Shown here piece by piece: positions 9,260 to 17,932 of a stretch of DNA of 64,000 bases (the stretch's first letter is position 1; the number at the start of each line of letters is the position of its first letter). Both the position numbers and the translations under genes were made by a program. The notes under the pieces were generated by a model that saw only the letters and a program-made list of their open reading frames with translations, was not told the origin of the DNA and ran no database searches. The stretch spans positions 11,116,501 to 11,180,500 of the forward strand of contig NZ_CP012670.1 of the NCBI RefSeq assembly GCF_004135735.1, in the 5' to 3' direction. The stretch comes from Sorangium cellulosum (GTDB taxonomy: Bacteria; Myxococcota_A; Polyangia; Polyangiales; Polyangiaceae).

Positions 9260-10801
9260 CCGGAAGCGCGCCCGCAGGTCGCTGTAGAGCCCCTGGTACA
9301 CCGCGTGGATGTCCCGGTACCGCGCGGCGCGCGCCGGATCGGGCGCGATGCGCGAGACCACGTGGACGAACGCGTCCGCCGCCTCCTCGACCGACGAGAA
9401 CAGCCCCGCGCCCGCCGCGCCGAGCAGCGCCGCGCCGTACGCCGGCCCCTCGGTCGACGTGGTGATCGCCACCTGCGCCTCGAAGACGTCGGCCATCAGC
9501 TGCCGCCAGAACGGGCTCCGCGCCCCGCCGCCGGTCAGGCGGATCTCGTCGATCACCACCGGGGCGGCGCCGTTCGGCTGACCCACGCCGCGCATCAGCG
9601 ACAGCGAGTCCGCGAGCCCGAACGTGATGCCCTCGAGCACCGCGCGCGAGACGTCGGCCTTCGTCGTCCGGGCGCTCAGGCCCACGAACGCGCCGCGCGC
9701 GGCCGCGTCGTTGTGCGGCGTGCGCTCGCCCATGAGGTACGGCAGGAAGACGACGCCGCCGGCGCCCGGCTTCGCCGTCGACGCCGTGTCCGTGATGATC
9801 TCGTAAGGATCCACCTTGCGGAGCTCCGCGCCCACGCGCTCGCCGTCGCAGAGCACGTCGCGGTACCAGCGGAGCGCGCCGCCGGCCGCGAGCATCACCC
9901 CCATCAGGTAGAAGCGGCCCGGCACCGCGTGGCAGAAGCTGTGGAGCCGCATCTCCGGCTCGACGATCCAGCGGTCGGTGTGCGCGAGGATCACGCCGCT
10001 CGTGCCGACCGACGCCATCGCCCGGCCGCCCCGGACCACGCCGAGCCCCACCGCGCCCGCCGCGTTGTCCGCGGCGCCCCGCACCACGAGCGTGCCCTCG
10101 GGCAGGCCCGTCGCCGCCGCGACCTCGGCCGTGAGCCGGCCGAGCGGCGCGTTCGAGGCCGCGGACCCCGGGAAGATCGCGCGCGGGACGCCCACCGCGT
10201 CGAGCAGCTCGGCGCTGAAGGCGCGATCGCCCGGCGAGAACGCGAGCGTGCCGCTCGCGTCGCTGTCGTCCGTGCCGAGCTCGCCCGTCAGCCGCATGCC
10301 GACGAAATCCTTCGGCATCAGCACCGTCCGGACGCGCGCGAACGCCTCGGGCTCGTGCGCCCGGAGCCAGAGCAGCTTCGGGAGCGTGAACCCCTCGAGG
10401 GCGCGGTTGCCGACCAGCCGCGCGAGGCCGGCGTCGCCGACCTTCGCGTTCGCGCGGATCGCCTCGCACTCCGTCGTGGTCCGCGTGTCGCACCACAGGA
10501 TCGCGGGCCGGATCACGGCGCGCGCCTCGTCCAGGAGGACCGCCGAGTGCATCTGCCCGGTCAGCCCGATCGCCTTCACGTCCCCCCGGCGCGGGCCGAG
10601 GGCGTGGGCGAGCTCGCCGAGCGCGCTCAGCGCCGCCGCGGCGAAATCCTCCGGGTCCTGCTCGGCCCACCCGGGGTGCGGGGTGGAGAGCGGGTACTCG
10701 CGGTGCGCGGACGCGACCGCCGCGCCCCGCTCCGCCTCAACTGCGATGGCCTTGAGGCCACTGGTTCCGACGTCGATTCCGATCACGATGGCCATGGCCA
10801 T
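9239..10801 (-). CDS. xylB: Xylulokinase
   Basis: The 520-residue product is a full-length FGGY kinase. The N-terminal ATPase motif is IGIDVGTSGLKAIAVE and the xylulokinase hallmark GLTGQMHSAVLLD follows. Later it has VRGAADNAAGAVGLGVV and the second glycine motif ITSTEG/RLTGGGARSPFWRQLMADV. It phosphorylates D-xylulose to xylulose 5-phosphate in the cytoplasm, feeding the pentose phosphate pathway. It lies 25 nt downstream of a zinc polyol dehydrogenase gene on the same strand, so the pair likely converts a polyol such as xylitol or D-arabinitol to xylulose 5-phosphate. The ATG at 10801 is followed by a second Met two codons in; either could be used. Confidence 0.92.
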   Translation of the reverse strand: MAMAIVIGIDVGTSGLKAIAVEAERGAAVASAHREYPLSTPHPGWAEQDPEDFAAAALSALGELAHALGPRRGDVKAIGLTGQMHSAVLLDEARAVIRPAILWCDTRTTTECEAIRANAKVGDAGLARLVGNRALEGFTLPKLLWLRAHEPEAFARVRTVLMPKDFVGMRLTGELGTDDSDASGTLAFSPGDRAFSAELLDAVGVPRAIFPGSAASNAPLGRLTAEVAAATGLPEGTLVVRGAADNAAGAVGLGVVRGGRAMASVGTSGVILAHTDRWIVEPEMRLHSFCHAVPGRFYLMGVMLAAGGALRWYRDVLCDGERVGAELRKVDPYEIITDTASTAKPGAGGVVFLPYLMGERTPHNDAAARGAFVGLSARTTKADVSRAVLEGITFGLADSLSLMRGVGQPNGAAPVVIDEIRLTGGGARSPFWRQLMADVFEAQVAITTSTEGPAYGAALLGAAGAGLFSSVEEAADAFVHVVSRIAPDPARAARYRDIHAVYQGLYSDLRARFRELGKLA

Positions 10802-10826
10802 CGTCCATATTCCGAAACGACGGCGG

Positions 10827-11837
10827 CTAGAAGACCACCTGGAGCTTCATCGGCGCGGTCCCCTTCTTCATCATCTCCAGCCCGCGCGGCAGCTCCTCGA
10901 CCGGCATGGCCTCCGAGAGGAGCTTCTTCACGTCGACCGCGCCGCGCTCCATCAGCCGGAAGGCGCGGTCGTACGTCCTCCGGATCGCGAAGCTGCCGAT
11001 GATCTCGAGATCCCGCCGGTAGATCTCGAACGGCGAGACCTCCACCTCGTCGTGCGGCCCGCAGACGCCGAAGAGGAGGTACCGGCCGCCGCTCTTCACG
11101 TACTGGATCGAGTCGCCGAAGACCCGGGCGACGCCCGTCGCGTCGATCACGACGTCGAAGCCGTAAGGCGCGATCTTCCTGAGCTTCTCGGGGAGCGCGT
11201 TGTCGGCGACCACCGTGAAGGCCGCGCCGTGCTCGCGGGCGAGATCGAGCTTCGACTCGACCAGGTCGACCACGGTGACGGCGGCGGCGCCGTTGGCGCG
11301 GCTCGCCTGGAGGTGGAGCTGGCCGATCGGGCCGGCGCCGAGGACGAGCACCTCCGAGCCGATGTCGATGCGCGCGCGATCCTGGCCGAACACGACGCAC
11401 GCGAGCGGCTCGCAGAACGCCGCCTCGCCGAACGAGACGCGCTCGAAGCGATAGCAGTTCTTCGCGGGCACCCGGACGAGCTCGCCGAAGCCGCCGTCGC
11501 GGGTCACGCCCACCGCGTTCCACTTCAGGCAGTGGTTCTGCCGGTTGATCCTGCAGAAATGGCACTCGTCGCAGGTCAGCGTCGGGTCGACCATCACCCG
11601 GTCGCCCGGCTGGAGCCCCTCGACCTCGCGGCCCACCAGCGCCACCTCGCCGGCGAGCTCGTGCCCGGGGATGAGCGGGAACGTCGGGAAGAAGTCGCCC
11701 TCCCAGATGTGCACGTCCGTCCCGCAAAGGCCGCACGCCCTCGCGCGCACGAGGACGTCGCGCGGGCCGATCGCCGGCGGGGGGACGTCGTTGCGGATGA
11801 CGATCTTCTTCACGGCCTCGAGCACGGCTGCCTTCAC
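10827..11837 (-). CDS. Zinc-dependent polyol (sorbitol/xylitol-type) dehydrogenase
   Basis: The 336-residue protein is a medium-chain dehydrogenase. It has the catalytic zinc Cys in GLCGTDVH, GHELAGEV, the four structural Cys in CDECHFCRINRQNHC, and the NAD(P)-binding turn LVLGAGPIGQL. I chose the GTG at 11837 because GGGAGG stands 7 nt upstream. The ATG at 11864 has no ribosome-binding site and would only add nine non-conserved residues. The product should oxidise a sugar alcohol to a ketose. The adjacent xylB points to xylitol or D-arabinitol and D-xylulose. The window shows no transporter or dedicated regulator next to this pair. Confidence 0.85.
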   Translation of the reverse strand: MKAAVLEAVKKIVIRNDVPPPAIGPRDVLVRARACGLCGTDVHIWEGDFFPTFPLIPGHELAGEVALVGREVEGLQPGDRVMVDPTLTCDECHFCRINRQNHCLKWNAVGVTRDGGFGELVRVPAKNCYRFERVSFGEAAFCEPLACVVFGQDRARIDIGSEVLVLGAGPIGQLHLQASRANGAAAVTVVDLVESKLDLAREHGAAFTVVADNALPEKLRKIAPYGFDVVIDATGVARVFGDSIQYVKSGGRYLLFGVCGPHDEVEVSPFEIYRRDLEIIGSFAIRRTYDRAFRLMERGAVDVKKLLSEAMPVEELPRGLEMMKKGTAPMKLQVVF

Positions 11838-11973
11838 GCGACACCTCCCCGATGAGCTCCGCATAAGCGGGCCACGCCCGGGCGTCGAGGCCCAGAGGGC
11901 GCCGCCGCGCGCGCGCGATCGCGCGACGGACCGGCGAGGGGCGTGCGGCCCTGGGCCCGCTACGACCCGGGAC

Positions 11974-12086
11974 GGACAGCGCAGGAGATCGCGATTTCGA
12001 GGACGTCTTGGGCGGGGAGATCGTGCGCCGGGACAGCGCAGGACGTCACGACTTCGAGGTCGTCTTGGGCGGGGAGATCGTGCGCC
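11974..12086. repeat. 57-bp tandem duplication over the 3' end of the next gene
   Basis: Two copies start at 11974 and 12031 (GGACAGCGCAGGA... to ...GGGAGATCGTGCGCC). They differ at about half a dozen positions, mainly in the middle. The gene-proximal copy contains the last 13 codons and TGA stop of the minus-strand gene at 12046. In the distal copy the stop position reads CGA. Confidence 0.75.
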
Positions 12087-13029
12087 AGAGGAAGGTGTAC
12101 ACGTCCATCAGGTCGCGCGGCGCGAGGCCGCGCTCGCGCAGCCGGCGCTCGAGCTCGCGCGCGAGCGACTGCATCCGGGCGTAGCCCTCGGCGCTCGGCG
12201 CGCGGTCGTAGGCGAGGTCGAAGCCGAGCACGGCGGCCTGCTTCTCGAAGAACGACGGCTTCACGAAGACGTGCTCCTCCGGATAGACGAGCGCGCTCAG
12301 GATCGTCGCGAGCGGCCACGTGACGACCTTGGCCGCGGCGAGCGCGCCGGCCAGCCGGTCGAAGCGGGCGGCGTGGTCGCCCGCGCCGTAGAGGAGATCC
12401 ACGACCGCCTCGGCGTAGGCGCGGTGGTGCTCGGCCGGCATCTTGTTGAACGGGATGAGGTCGCCGAGCGGGTGCAGGAGGCCGGTCGCCGCCTTGTGGA
12501 CCTTGTGGATGCGCTCCATGAAACCGGCGAGGTTGCCCGCCGCGAGCAGCCCCTCGAGCTCCTCCTTGCCGAGGAGGGCGCGCGCGGTGTCGATGGCCGC
12601 CTGCTTGTACGCCTTGCTCTTCTTCTTCGGGCTGTCCGCCGGCTCGGCCGCGGCGGCGCCGCGCTCCTCGGCGATGAACTGCGGGCCCCCGAACCCGCCC
12701 TCGAACTGCGCCTCGAAGCTCGCGAGCTGCTCGTCGAAGCTCGTGACGGGCGGCGCGGCCACGCGGGCGCGCTTCTTGGCGGCGGCGGACGGGCGATCAC
12801 GCAGGCCGCGGATCCGCGCCTCGAGCGCGGTCGCCTCGTCGTCCGCGAGGTCTACTGGCACCAGCTTCGACCAGAAGGCCTTCGCGATGGAGTGATTGAG
12901 GCCGTCCTCGAAATCGTAGAAGCGCTTCTCATCGCGCTCCTCCACGAGGTATCCGAGTCCCCACTGGGGACACCCCGGGTGCTTGACGATGACCGGGGCC
13001 GAAGGTTCCGTTGAACGAGTGGTCGCCAT
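12046..13029 (-). CDS. Hypothetical protein with Tudor/DUF3553-like N-terminus
   Basis: The 327-residue product is cytoplasmic with no signal or membrane segment. Residues 12-60 (HPGCPQWGLGYLVEERDEKRF and FEDGLNHSIAKAFWSKLVPV) look like a small SH3/Tudor barrel of the DUF3553 kind, where a strand reads W-G-x-G. A basic linker follows (KKRARV, PKKKSKAYK). A helical C-terminal domain then contains LHPLGDLIPFNKMPAEHHRAYAEAVVDLLY and YPEEHVFVKPSFF. I do not recognise the C-terminal family. The 3' end overlaps a tandem duplication. Confidence 0.65.
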   Translation of the reverse strand: MATTRSTEPSAPVIVKHPGCPQWGLGYLVEERDEKRFYDFEDGLNHSIAKAFWSKLVPVDLADDEATALEARIRGLRDRPSAAAKKRARVAAPPVTSFDEQLASFEAQFEGGFGGPQFIAEERGAAAAEPADSPKKKSKAYKQAAIDTARALLGKEELEGLLAAGNLAGFMERIHKVHKAATGLLHPLGDLIPFNKMPAEHHRAYAEAVVDLLYGAGDHAARFDRLAGALAAAKVVTWPLATILSALVYPEEHVFVKPSFFEKQAAVLGFDLAYDRAPSAEGYARMQSLARELERRLRERGLAPRDLMDVYTFLWRTISPPKTTSKS

Positions 13030-13152
13030 AGGCGGCGCAGCCTACCCGATCCTGGCGCGACCGCACCCCGGTCCGGCGCCGCCCGGCGGCGCCGCGTCTG
13101 CTCCCGCGTTCAGGTGGACCGCGCGGGCAGGCCCTTCCGCGGTCGGCGGGCG

Positions 13153-13821
13153 TCAGTTCACGTCGCGGTGCTGCGCGGACGCGAGCGAGAGCTGCTGGAG
13201 CGCGAGCGCCTCGGTCACGCGGCGCACCCGCGCGCCGACGTCGAGCGTCTCCAGCACGGCCTGCCGCTCCCGGGCGTCGAGGATCAGGTGGTGGGCGCAG
13301 AGGTCCGCGACGAGCGAGGCGGCGGCGTCGCGCGGCAGGCGGAGCTCGAAGGCGCTGTCCCGCTCGCGGACGAGCGCCGTGAACGAGGCGGCCGTGGAGA
13401 CGAGCGCCGCGTGGTCCTGCGCGGAGACCTCGCCGGGCTCGTCCTCGAGCACCGTCGCCGCGGCCGTGCGGTAGGGCGGCACGAACGGGCGCTCGGCCAG
13501 GCGGACGCGGGCGCGGCCGCGCAGCAGGATGTTGTAGCGGCCCCCCGGCAGCTCGGCGTGATCGATGATCTCGCCGGCGCCGGCGACCCCGGCGATGGCC
13601 GGGTGGCCGTGCGCGTCGACCGCGCGGGGGTCCGTGATGAGGACGACCGAGAGGAGGCGGTGCGTCTCGAGGGCGTCGCGCACGAGGGCCCGGTAGCGCG
13701 GCTCGAAGACGTGGAGCGGCAGCAGGGCGCCGGGGAACAGCACCGTCTGCGGCAGCGGGAACAGCGGGAGCTCGGGCAGCGCCGCGGCGAGATCGCCCGG
13801 GCGCGGAGGCGTCGTGTCCAC
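13153..13821 (-). CDS. LON substrate-binding-domain protein
   Basis: The 222-residue protein consists of the Lon N-terminal (substrate-binding) domain only. It starts with the hallmark LPLFPLPQTVLFPGALLPLH and FEPRYRALVRDAL, then GRYNILLRGRARVRL, and has no AAA or Ser-Lys protease part. Stand-alone LON-domain proteins of about 200 residues are common in bacteria and are thought to bind substrates or partners. No enzymatic activity is expected. Neighbours on the same strand are 65 bases downstream, so co-transcription with the SDR operon is not excluded. Confidence 0.88.
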   Translation of the reverse strand: MDTTPPRPGDLAAALPELPLFPLPQTVLFPGALLPLHVFEPRYRALVRDALETHRLLSVVLITDPRAVDAHGHPAIAGVAGAGEIIDHAELPGGRYNILLRGRARVRLAERPFVPPYRTAAATVLEDEPGEVSAQDHAALVSTAASFTALVRERDSAFELRLPRDAAASLVADLCAHHLILDARERQAVLETLDVGARVRRVTEALALQQLSLASAQHRDVN

Positions 13822-13886
13822 GGGCCGAAGGCTAGCACGCAGCGGGCGCGAAGCGCCCCGGCCGCGCCGGGCTCAGCCGCGCGCCG

Positions 13887-14573
13887 TCAGCCGAACATCT
13901 CGAGCGCCGCGCCGGTCACGGCGTCGGGGGCGTCGAGCGCGGCGTACACGACGAGCCGCGCCACGTCGTCCGCGCTCATCTGCGGGGGGAAGCCGCTGCC
14001 GACGAGCATGTCGGTGTCGACCGAGCCGGGGAGGACGGCGATCGACTGGAGCCCGGTCCCGCGCAGCTCCTCGGCGAGGCTCTTGGAGAAGCCGACGAGG
14101 CCCCATTTCGAGGCGGCGTACGAGGCGTTGCCGGGCGACGCGATGGTCGAGGAGATGCTGCCCACGTGGACGAGCCTGCCGCGCTTCTCGGCCAGCATGG
14201 TCGGGAGGAAGGCGCGCGAGACGAGGAACGGGCCGCGGAGGTTCACGGCGATCACCTCGTCCCAGGCCGCGGGCGGGGTCTCGTGGACCCGCGTGCCGCG
14301 GCGGACGATGCCGGCGTTGTTGACGACGACGCGGGGCGCGCCGAGCCACGCGACGACCTCGGCGGCGGCGCGCGCGACCTGCTCCTCGGAGGCGACGTCG
14401 CAGGGGACGGGCAGCGCGGACACGTCGAGGCGGCGGACCTCGTCGGCGGCCTCGTCGAGGCGCGGCCCCGGGCGGCCGAGCAGCGCGACGGACAGGCCGC
14501 GGCGCGCGAGCGCGAGCGCGGTCGCGCGGCCGATCCCGCGGCTCGGCCCGGTGACGACCGCGACGCCCGTCAC
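13887..14573 (-). CDS. Short-chain dehydrogenase/reductase
   Basis: The 228-residue product has the classical SDR pattern: VTGPSRGIGRA (cofactor loop), NNAG at about residue 80, a Ser in GSISSTIASPG and the active-site YAASK. The GTG start at 14573 overlaps the stop of the upstream GTP cyclohydrolase-like gene by 4 bp (GTGA), so translation is coupled. This neighbourhood suggests a pteridine or pterin-related carbonyl substrate, as for sepiapterin reductase-like SDRs. That is an inference, because SDR sequence alone does not fix the substrate. Confidence 0.88.
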   Translation of the reverse strand: MTGVAVVTGPSRGIGRATALALARRGLSVALLGRPGPRLDEAADEVRRLDVSALPVPCDVASEEQVARAAAEVVAWLGAPRVVVNNAGIVRRGTRVHETPPAAWDEVIAVNLRGPFLVSRAFLPTMLAEKRGRLVHVGSISSTIASPGNASYAASKWGLVGFSKSLAEELRGTGLQSIAVLPGSVDTDMLVGSGFPPQMSADDVARLVVYAALDAPDAVTGAALEMFG

Positions 14574-15145
14574 GGCCTGCCCCCGGAGAGCGCCGCGAGG
14601 GCGAGGTCGCGCTCGGGGCCCGGCTCGGCGAACACCCCGGCGACCGCGACCGTCTCGATGAGCGCGCCCGCCTTGCGCTCGCCGCGCGCGATGAGGCAGG
14701 TGTGGGTCAGGGCGAGCTTGCACAGCGCGCCGCGGGCGCCGAGCTCGCGCACGAGCAGCTCGACGAGCTGCCCGCCGATGCGCTCCTGCAGCGTGAGCCG
14801 CCGGGCGAGCGCGTCGAGGACGTGGGCGAGCGTGCCGATGCCGGCGACGCGCTCGCCCGGCAGGTAGGCGATGATCCCGGCGCCGTGGCCGGGCAGGAGG
14901 TGGTGCGGGCACATCGTGGTCACGGCGAGGTCGCGGGCGACGACGAGCCCGCGATCGAAGGGGCCCGCGGCCATGGCGCCCTCGCGGAGCACCGCGGCCG
15001 CGTCGATCGCCTCGCCCTCGATGAGGTCGTCGGCCCACGCGTCGGCGACCCGCTCGCCGGTCCCCGCGAGGTCCCCGTCGATGTCGCGCCCGAGGGCGCG
15101 GAGGAAGTCTTCGATGGCCTGGGCCGCTCTTCGCCGATCGATCAC
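14570..15145 (-). CDS. folE: GTP cyclohydrolase I family protein (atypical)
   Basis: The 191-residue product matches the FolE fold over its length. It has the zinc ligands Cys and His in MCPHHLLPGHG and in LTHTCLIARGERKAG, and the QERIGGQLVELL helix. Canonical FolE catalyses GTP to 7,8-dihydroneopterin triphosphate. Two usual active-site elements differ: the CEHH glutamate is Pro (CPHH), and the GLSK segment that contacts the triphosphate is GIGT, without Lys. It sits between DUF2203 (9 nt upstream) and an overlapping SDR. Either it is a divergent FolE or it uses another purine substrate. Confidence 0.75.
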   Translation of the reverse strand: MIDRRRAAQAIEDFLRALGRDIDGDLAGTGERVADAWADDLIEGEAIDAAAVLREGAMAAGPFDRGLVVARDLAVTTMCPHHLLPGHGAGIIAYLPGERVAGIGTLAHVLDALARRLTLQERIGGQLVELLVRELGARGALCKLALTHTCLIARGERKAGALIETVAVAGVFAEPGPERDLALAALSGGRP

Positions 15146-15154
15146 GGGGCCTCG

Positions 15155-15604
15155 TCAGTTGAGGAGCTGCCGGCGCTTGGCCGCGGTGAGGGGCTTGCGG
15201 GCCGCGTAGCCGGCCTCGAGCGCGTGGTAGTGCTCGACGGCCGGCTCGCCGTAGCGCCAGCAGAGCCAGACGAGCGCGCCGTCGACGCGGCCGTAGAAGT
15301 CGCAGAGCCCGAGCCGCTGGTCCTTCACGACCACGCCGAGCTCCTCGACGTCCCGCCACCCGGACTCGTAGGCGACGATCTTCTCCGAGAGCTCGCGCTC
15401 GCACGCCCGGGCCTCCGCGCCGCCGCTCCGCGCCAGCGCGATGAGCTCATCCGGGGTCACCGCGGGGCGCCCCACGATCTTGACGAGCCGCTGCCAGCAG
15501 CGCTCGATATCGCTCGCCAGGGCGAGCTGGCGGCCGACGAGGGAGGAGAGGCTCGGCACGAGCGCGTTCGCCTCTTCGATCGTCCAGATGCGGGGAGTGC
15601 TCAC
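15155..15604 (-). CDS. DUF2203 family protein
   Basis: The 149-residue protein begins with the family signature WTIEEANALVPSL and ends with LGLCDFYGRVDGALVWLCW followed by RYGEPAVEHYHALEAGY, the conserved C-terminal block of DUF2203. Its biochemical role is unknown. It is the first gene of a three-gene minus-strand operon with the FolE-like and SDR genes (gap 9 nt, then a 4-nt overlap). The 299-base gap to the divergent potC presumably holds both promoters, but no clear -35/-10 pair stood out. Confidence 0.88.
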   Translation of the reverse strand: MSTPRIWTIEEANALVPSLSSLVGRQLALASDIERCWQRLVKIVGRPAVTPDELIALARSGGAEARACERELSEKIVAYESGWRDVEELGVVVKDQRLGLCDFYGRVDGALVWLCWRYGEPAVEHYHALEAGYAARKPLTAAKRRQLLN

Positions 15605-15903
15605 GGGACCTCACCTGAGGGGCGGCGCGACGGCCCGGCCATGCAGGGCCGGTAAGCGGAGGAGAGAGCGGTGTCAAGGGCTTCTCCGGAATGGGCGGCC
15701 GCGCGCGCGCCCGCTGGCCCGGCGCGCCGCCCGCTGGCCCGGCGGGCGCGTCGACCGCCATCGTGGAGGACAGCGAGCGTCGTCACCGTCAGCTCCGTGA
15801 TGTCCGCCTCCGGCGCCTCGCCACACAACCCCTCAATGTGTTGCAACCGCCGTTCCGCCAGCGATAAGCTCGCGCGGCGACCGCGAGGTCGCGAGGCCGC
15901 CGC

Positions 15904-16749
15904 ATGCGACTCCGGACGTTGTCGGGCATCAAGCTGTCGAATCTGCTCCTTGGCGGCTGGAGCGGGCTCGTGCTCCTGTACCTCTATCTGCCGATCCTGC
16001 TCCTCATCGCCTACTCGTTCAACGACTCCAGGATGAGCGTGGTGTGGGAGGGCTTCACCTTCCAGTGGTACCGGCAGCTCTACGCCGAGCTCGCCGCGCA
16101 CCTCGGCGACGAGCGCCGGTCGCCGCTCATCGAGTCGCTGAGCAACAGCGTGATCATCGCCTCGATCACCACGGCGCTCTCGGTGGCCCTCGGCACGGCG
16201 GGCGCCTGGCTGCTCCACCGCTACAGGTTCCCGGCGCTCCGGTCGCTCACGACGTTGATCTTCATCCCCATGATCATCCCCGAGATCATCATGGGGATCA
16301 GCCTGCTCATCTTCTTCAAGACCGTCGAGGTGGAGCTCGGCTTCACGACGGTCGTCATCTCGCATGTCACGTTCTGCTTCCCGTTCGTGCTCATCGCCGT
16401 CCAGGCGCGCCTCGCCGGGCTCGACCCCGCGCTCGAGGAGGCCGCGATGGACCTCGGGGCGACGCCGCTCAAGGCGTTCTTCCTCGTCATGGTGCCTTAT
16501 CTTCTGCCCGCCATCGTCGCCGGGGCGCTGATGTCGTTCACGCTGTCGATGGACGAGCTCATCGTCACCTATTTCACGACCGGGCCCAGATCCCAGACGC
16601 TGCCGATCAAGGTGTTCGGCATGGCGAAGCTCGGCCTGAACCCGACGCTGAACACGATCTCGACGGTGTTCATCGTCACGACCGCGATGCTCGTCGTGGT
16701 CGCCGAGTCGCTGAAGGGGACGGCGCGGCGGCTCCCCGGCGGCGGGTGA
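15904..16749 (+). CDS. potC: Spermidine/putrescine ABC transporter permease PotC
   Basis: The 281-residue product has six hydrophobic segments. It carries the binding-protein-dependent permease EAA loop, here EEAAMDLGATPLKAFFLVMVPYLLP (residues about 179-203), which docks onto the ATPase. It is the class II permease typical of PotC (LPIKVFGMAKLGLNPTLNTI near the end). It is first in a potC-potD-potB-potA cluster and imports polyamines across the inner membrane with the other three products. Confidence 0.9.
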   Translation: MRLRTLSGIKLSNLLLGGWSGLVLLYLYLPILLLIAYSFNDSRMSVVWEGFTFQWYRQLYAELAAHLGDERRSPLIESLSNSVIIASITTALSVALGTAGAWLLHRYRFPALRSLTTLIFIPMIIPEIIMGISLLIFFKTVEVELGFTTVVISHVTFCFPFVLIAVQARLAGLDPALEEAAMDLGATPLKAFFLVMVPYLLPAIVAGALMSFTLSMDELIVTYFTTGPRSQTLPIKVFGMAKLGLNPTLNTISTVFIVTTAMLVVVAESLKGTARRLPGGG

Positions 16750-16778
16750 GGGGCGCGAGCCGAGCGCGATCGACCGGG

Positions 16779-16800
16779 CCCGCGCCGCCCTCGGCGCGGG
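16779..16800 (+). promoter_or_regulatory. Intercistronic stem-loop before potD
   Basis: A perfect 9-bp stem (CCCGCGCCG/CGGCGCGGG) with a 4-nt loop lies in the 75-base gap between potC and potD, 24 nt before the potD start and just ahead of its AAGGAGAGG ribosome-binding site. It has no T-run. Such hairpins often stabilise the mRNA of the abundant binding protein; this role is inferred. Confidence 0.5.
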
Positions 16801-16824
16801 CGAGATCACGACAAGGAGAGGCCA

Positions 16825-17919
16825 ATGAAACGCATCTCAGCGCTCCTGATCCTGCTGTGCTTTCCCGTCATGGTCCTCCTCGGCTGCGGGAAGAAGGAGA
16901 GCCCGGCGCCCGCGGGGGCCGCCCGGGGCGACGGCGCCGCGGCGCCCGGCCCGAAGGCCGGCGGCGAGCTCAACCTCTTCGCGTGGTCCGAGTACGTCCC
17001 GCAGGAGGTCCTCGACGCCTTCACGAAGGAGACCGGGATCAAGGTCAATTACGAGACCTACGCCTCGAACGAGGAGATGATGTCGAAGCTCCTCGCGGGG
17101 GGCGCCCGGTACGATCTCATCCAGCCCTCGGAGTACGCGGTCGAGGCGCTCATCAAGAAGGACAAGCTCCTCCCGCTCGACCACGCGCGCCTCCCGAACC
17201 TCAAGAACATCGCGCCCGAGTTCAGGGGCCAGGCGCACGACCCGGAGCTCAAGTACACGGTCCCCTACATGGGCACGACGGTCGGCATCGTGGTCAACAC
17301 CGAGCGGGTGAAGGAGCCGGTGCGGGGCTACAAGGACGTGTTTCAGCCGAAGCACAAGGGGCGCATCGTGGTCCTGAACGACGCCCGCGAGCTCGTCGCC
17401 TGGGCGCTGGCCACGCAGGGCCAGAAGCCCGACGACGTGACGCCGGAGAACCTCGCGAAGATCAAGCCGATCCTGGCGGGGTGGATCAAGCTCGTGAAGG
17501 TGTTCGACTCCGACAGCCCGAAGACGGCGCTCCTCAACGGCGACGTCGATCTCGGCATCGTCTGGAGCGGCGAGGCGGCCCTGCTCCACCAGGCGGACAA
17601 GGAGAAGTTCAAGTTCGTCCTGCCGGCCGAGGGGACGCACAGGTCGATCGACAGCCTCGCGATCCCGGCGGGGGCGGAGAACAAGGTCGGCGCGGAGATG
17701 TTCATGAACTACATCCTCCGTCCGGAGGTGAGCAAGCAGATCTCGGACAAGTTCCCGTACACGAACCCGAACGCGGAGGCGCGGAAGCTGCTCACGCCGG
17801 AGCAGCTCGCGAACCCGGCGAGCTACCCGCCGCTCGAGGGGATGACGACGTTCCACGACATCGGGAAGGCGGCGGCGGACGTGGACGAGCTGGTGACGGA
17901 TCTCAAGGCGTCGCAGTGA
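16825..17919 (+). CDS. potD: Spermidine/putrescine-binding lipoprotein PotD
   Basis: The 364-residue product has a lipoprotein signal (lipobox VLLGCGKK, Cys at residue 21) and an Ala/Gly/Pro linker. The extracellular solute-binding domain starts with LNLFAWSEYVPQEVLDAF, the PotD/PotF signature. Typical ligand-pocket segments (YDLIQPSEYAVEAL, VPYMGTTVGIVVNTERV, VWSGEAALLHQ) are present. It captures polyamines in the periplasm for PotBC. AAGGAGAGG precedes the ATG. Confidence 0.92.
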   Translation: MKRISALLILLCFPVMVLLGCGKKESPAPAGAARGDGAAAPGPKAGGELNLFAWSEYVPQEVLDAFTKETGIKVNYETYASNEEMMSKLLAGGARYDLIQPSEYAVEALIKKDKLLPLDHARLPNLKNIAPEFRGQAHDPELKYTVPYMGTTVGIVVNTERVKEPVRGYKDVFQPKHKGRIVVLNDARELVAWALATQGQKPDDVTPENLAKIKPILAGWIKLVKVFDSDSPKTALLNGDVDLGIVWSGEAALLHQADKEKFKFVLPAEGTHRSIDSLAIPAGAENKVGAEMFMNYILRPEVSKQISDKFPYTNPNAEARKLLTPEQLANPASYPPLEGMTTFHDIGKAAADVDELVTDLKASQ

Positions 17920-17932
17920 GCGGCGCGGCGTC

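Noticed and set aside
11838..11864. N-terminal extension of the zinc dehydrogenase to the ATG at 11864
   Set aside because: There is no ribosome-binding site before that ATG, whereas the GTG at 11837 has GGGAGG at good spacing and starts exactly where family similarity begins.
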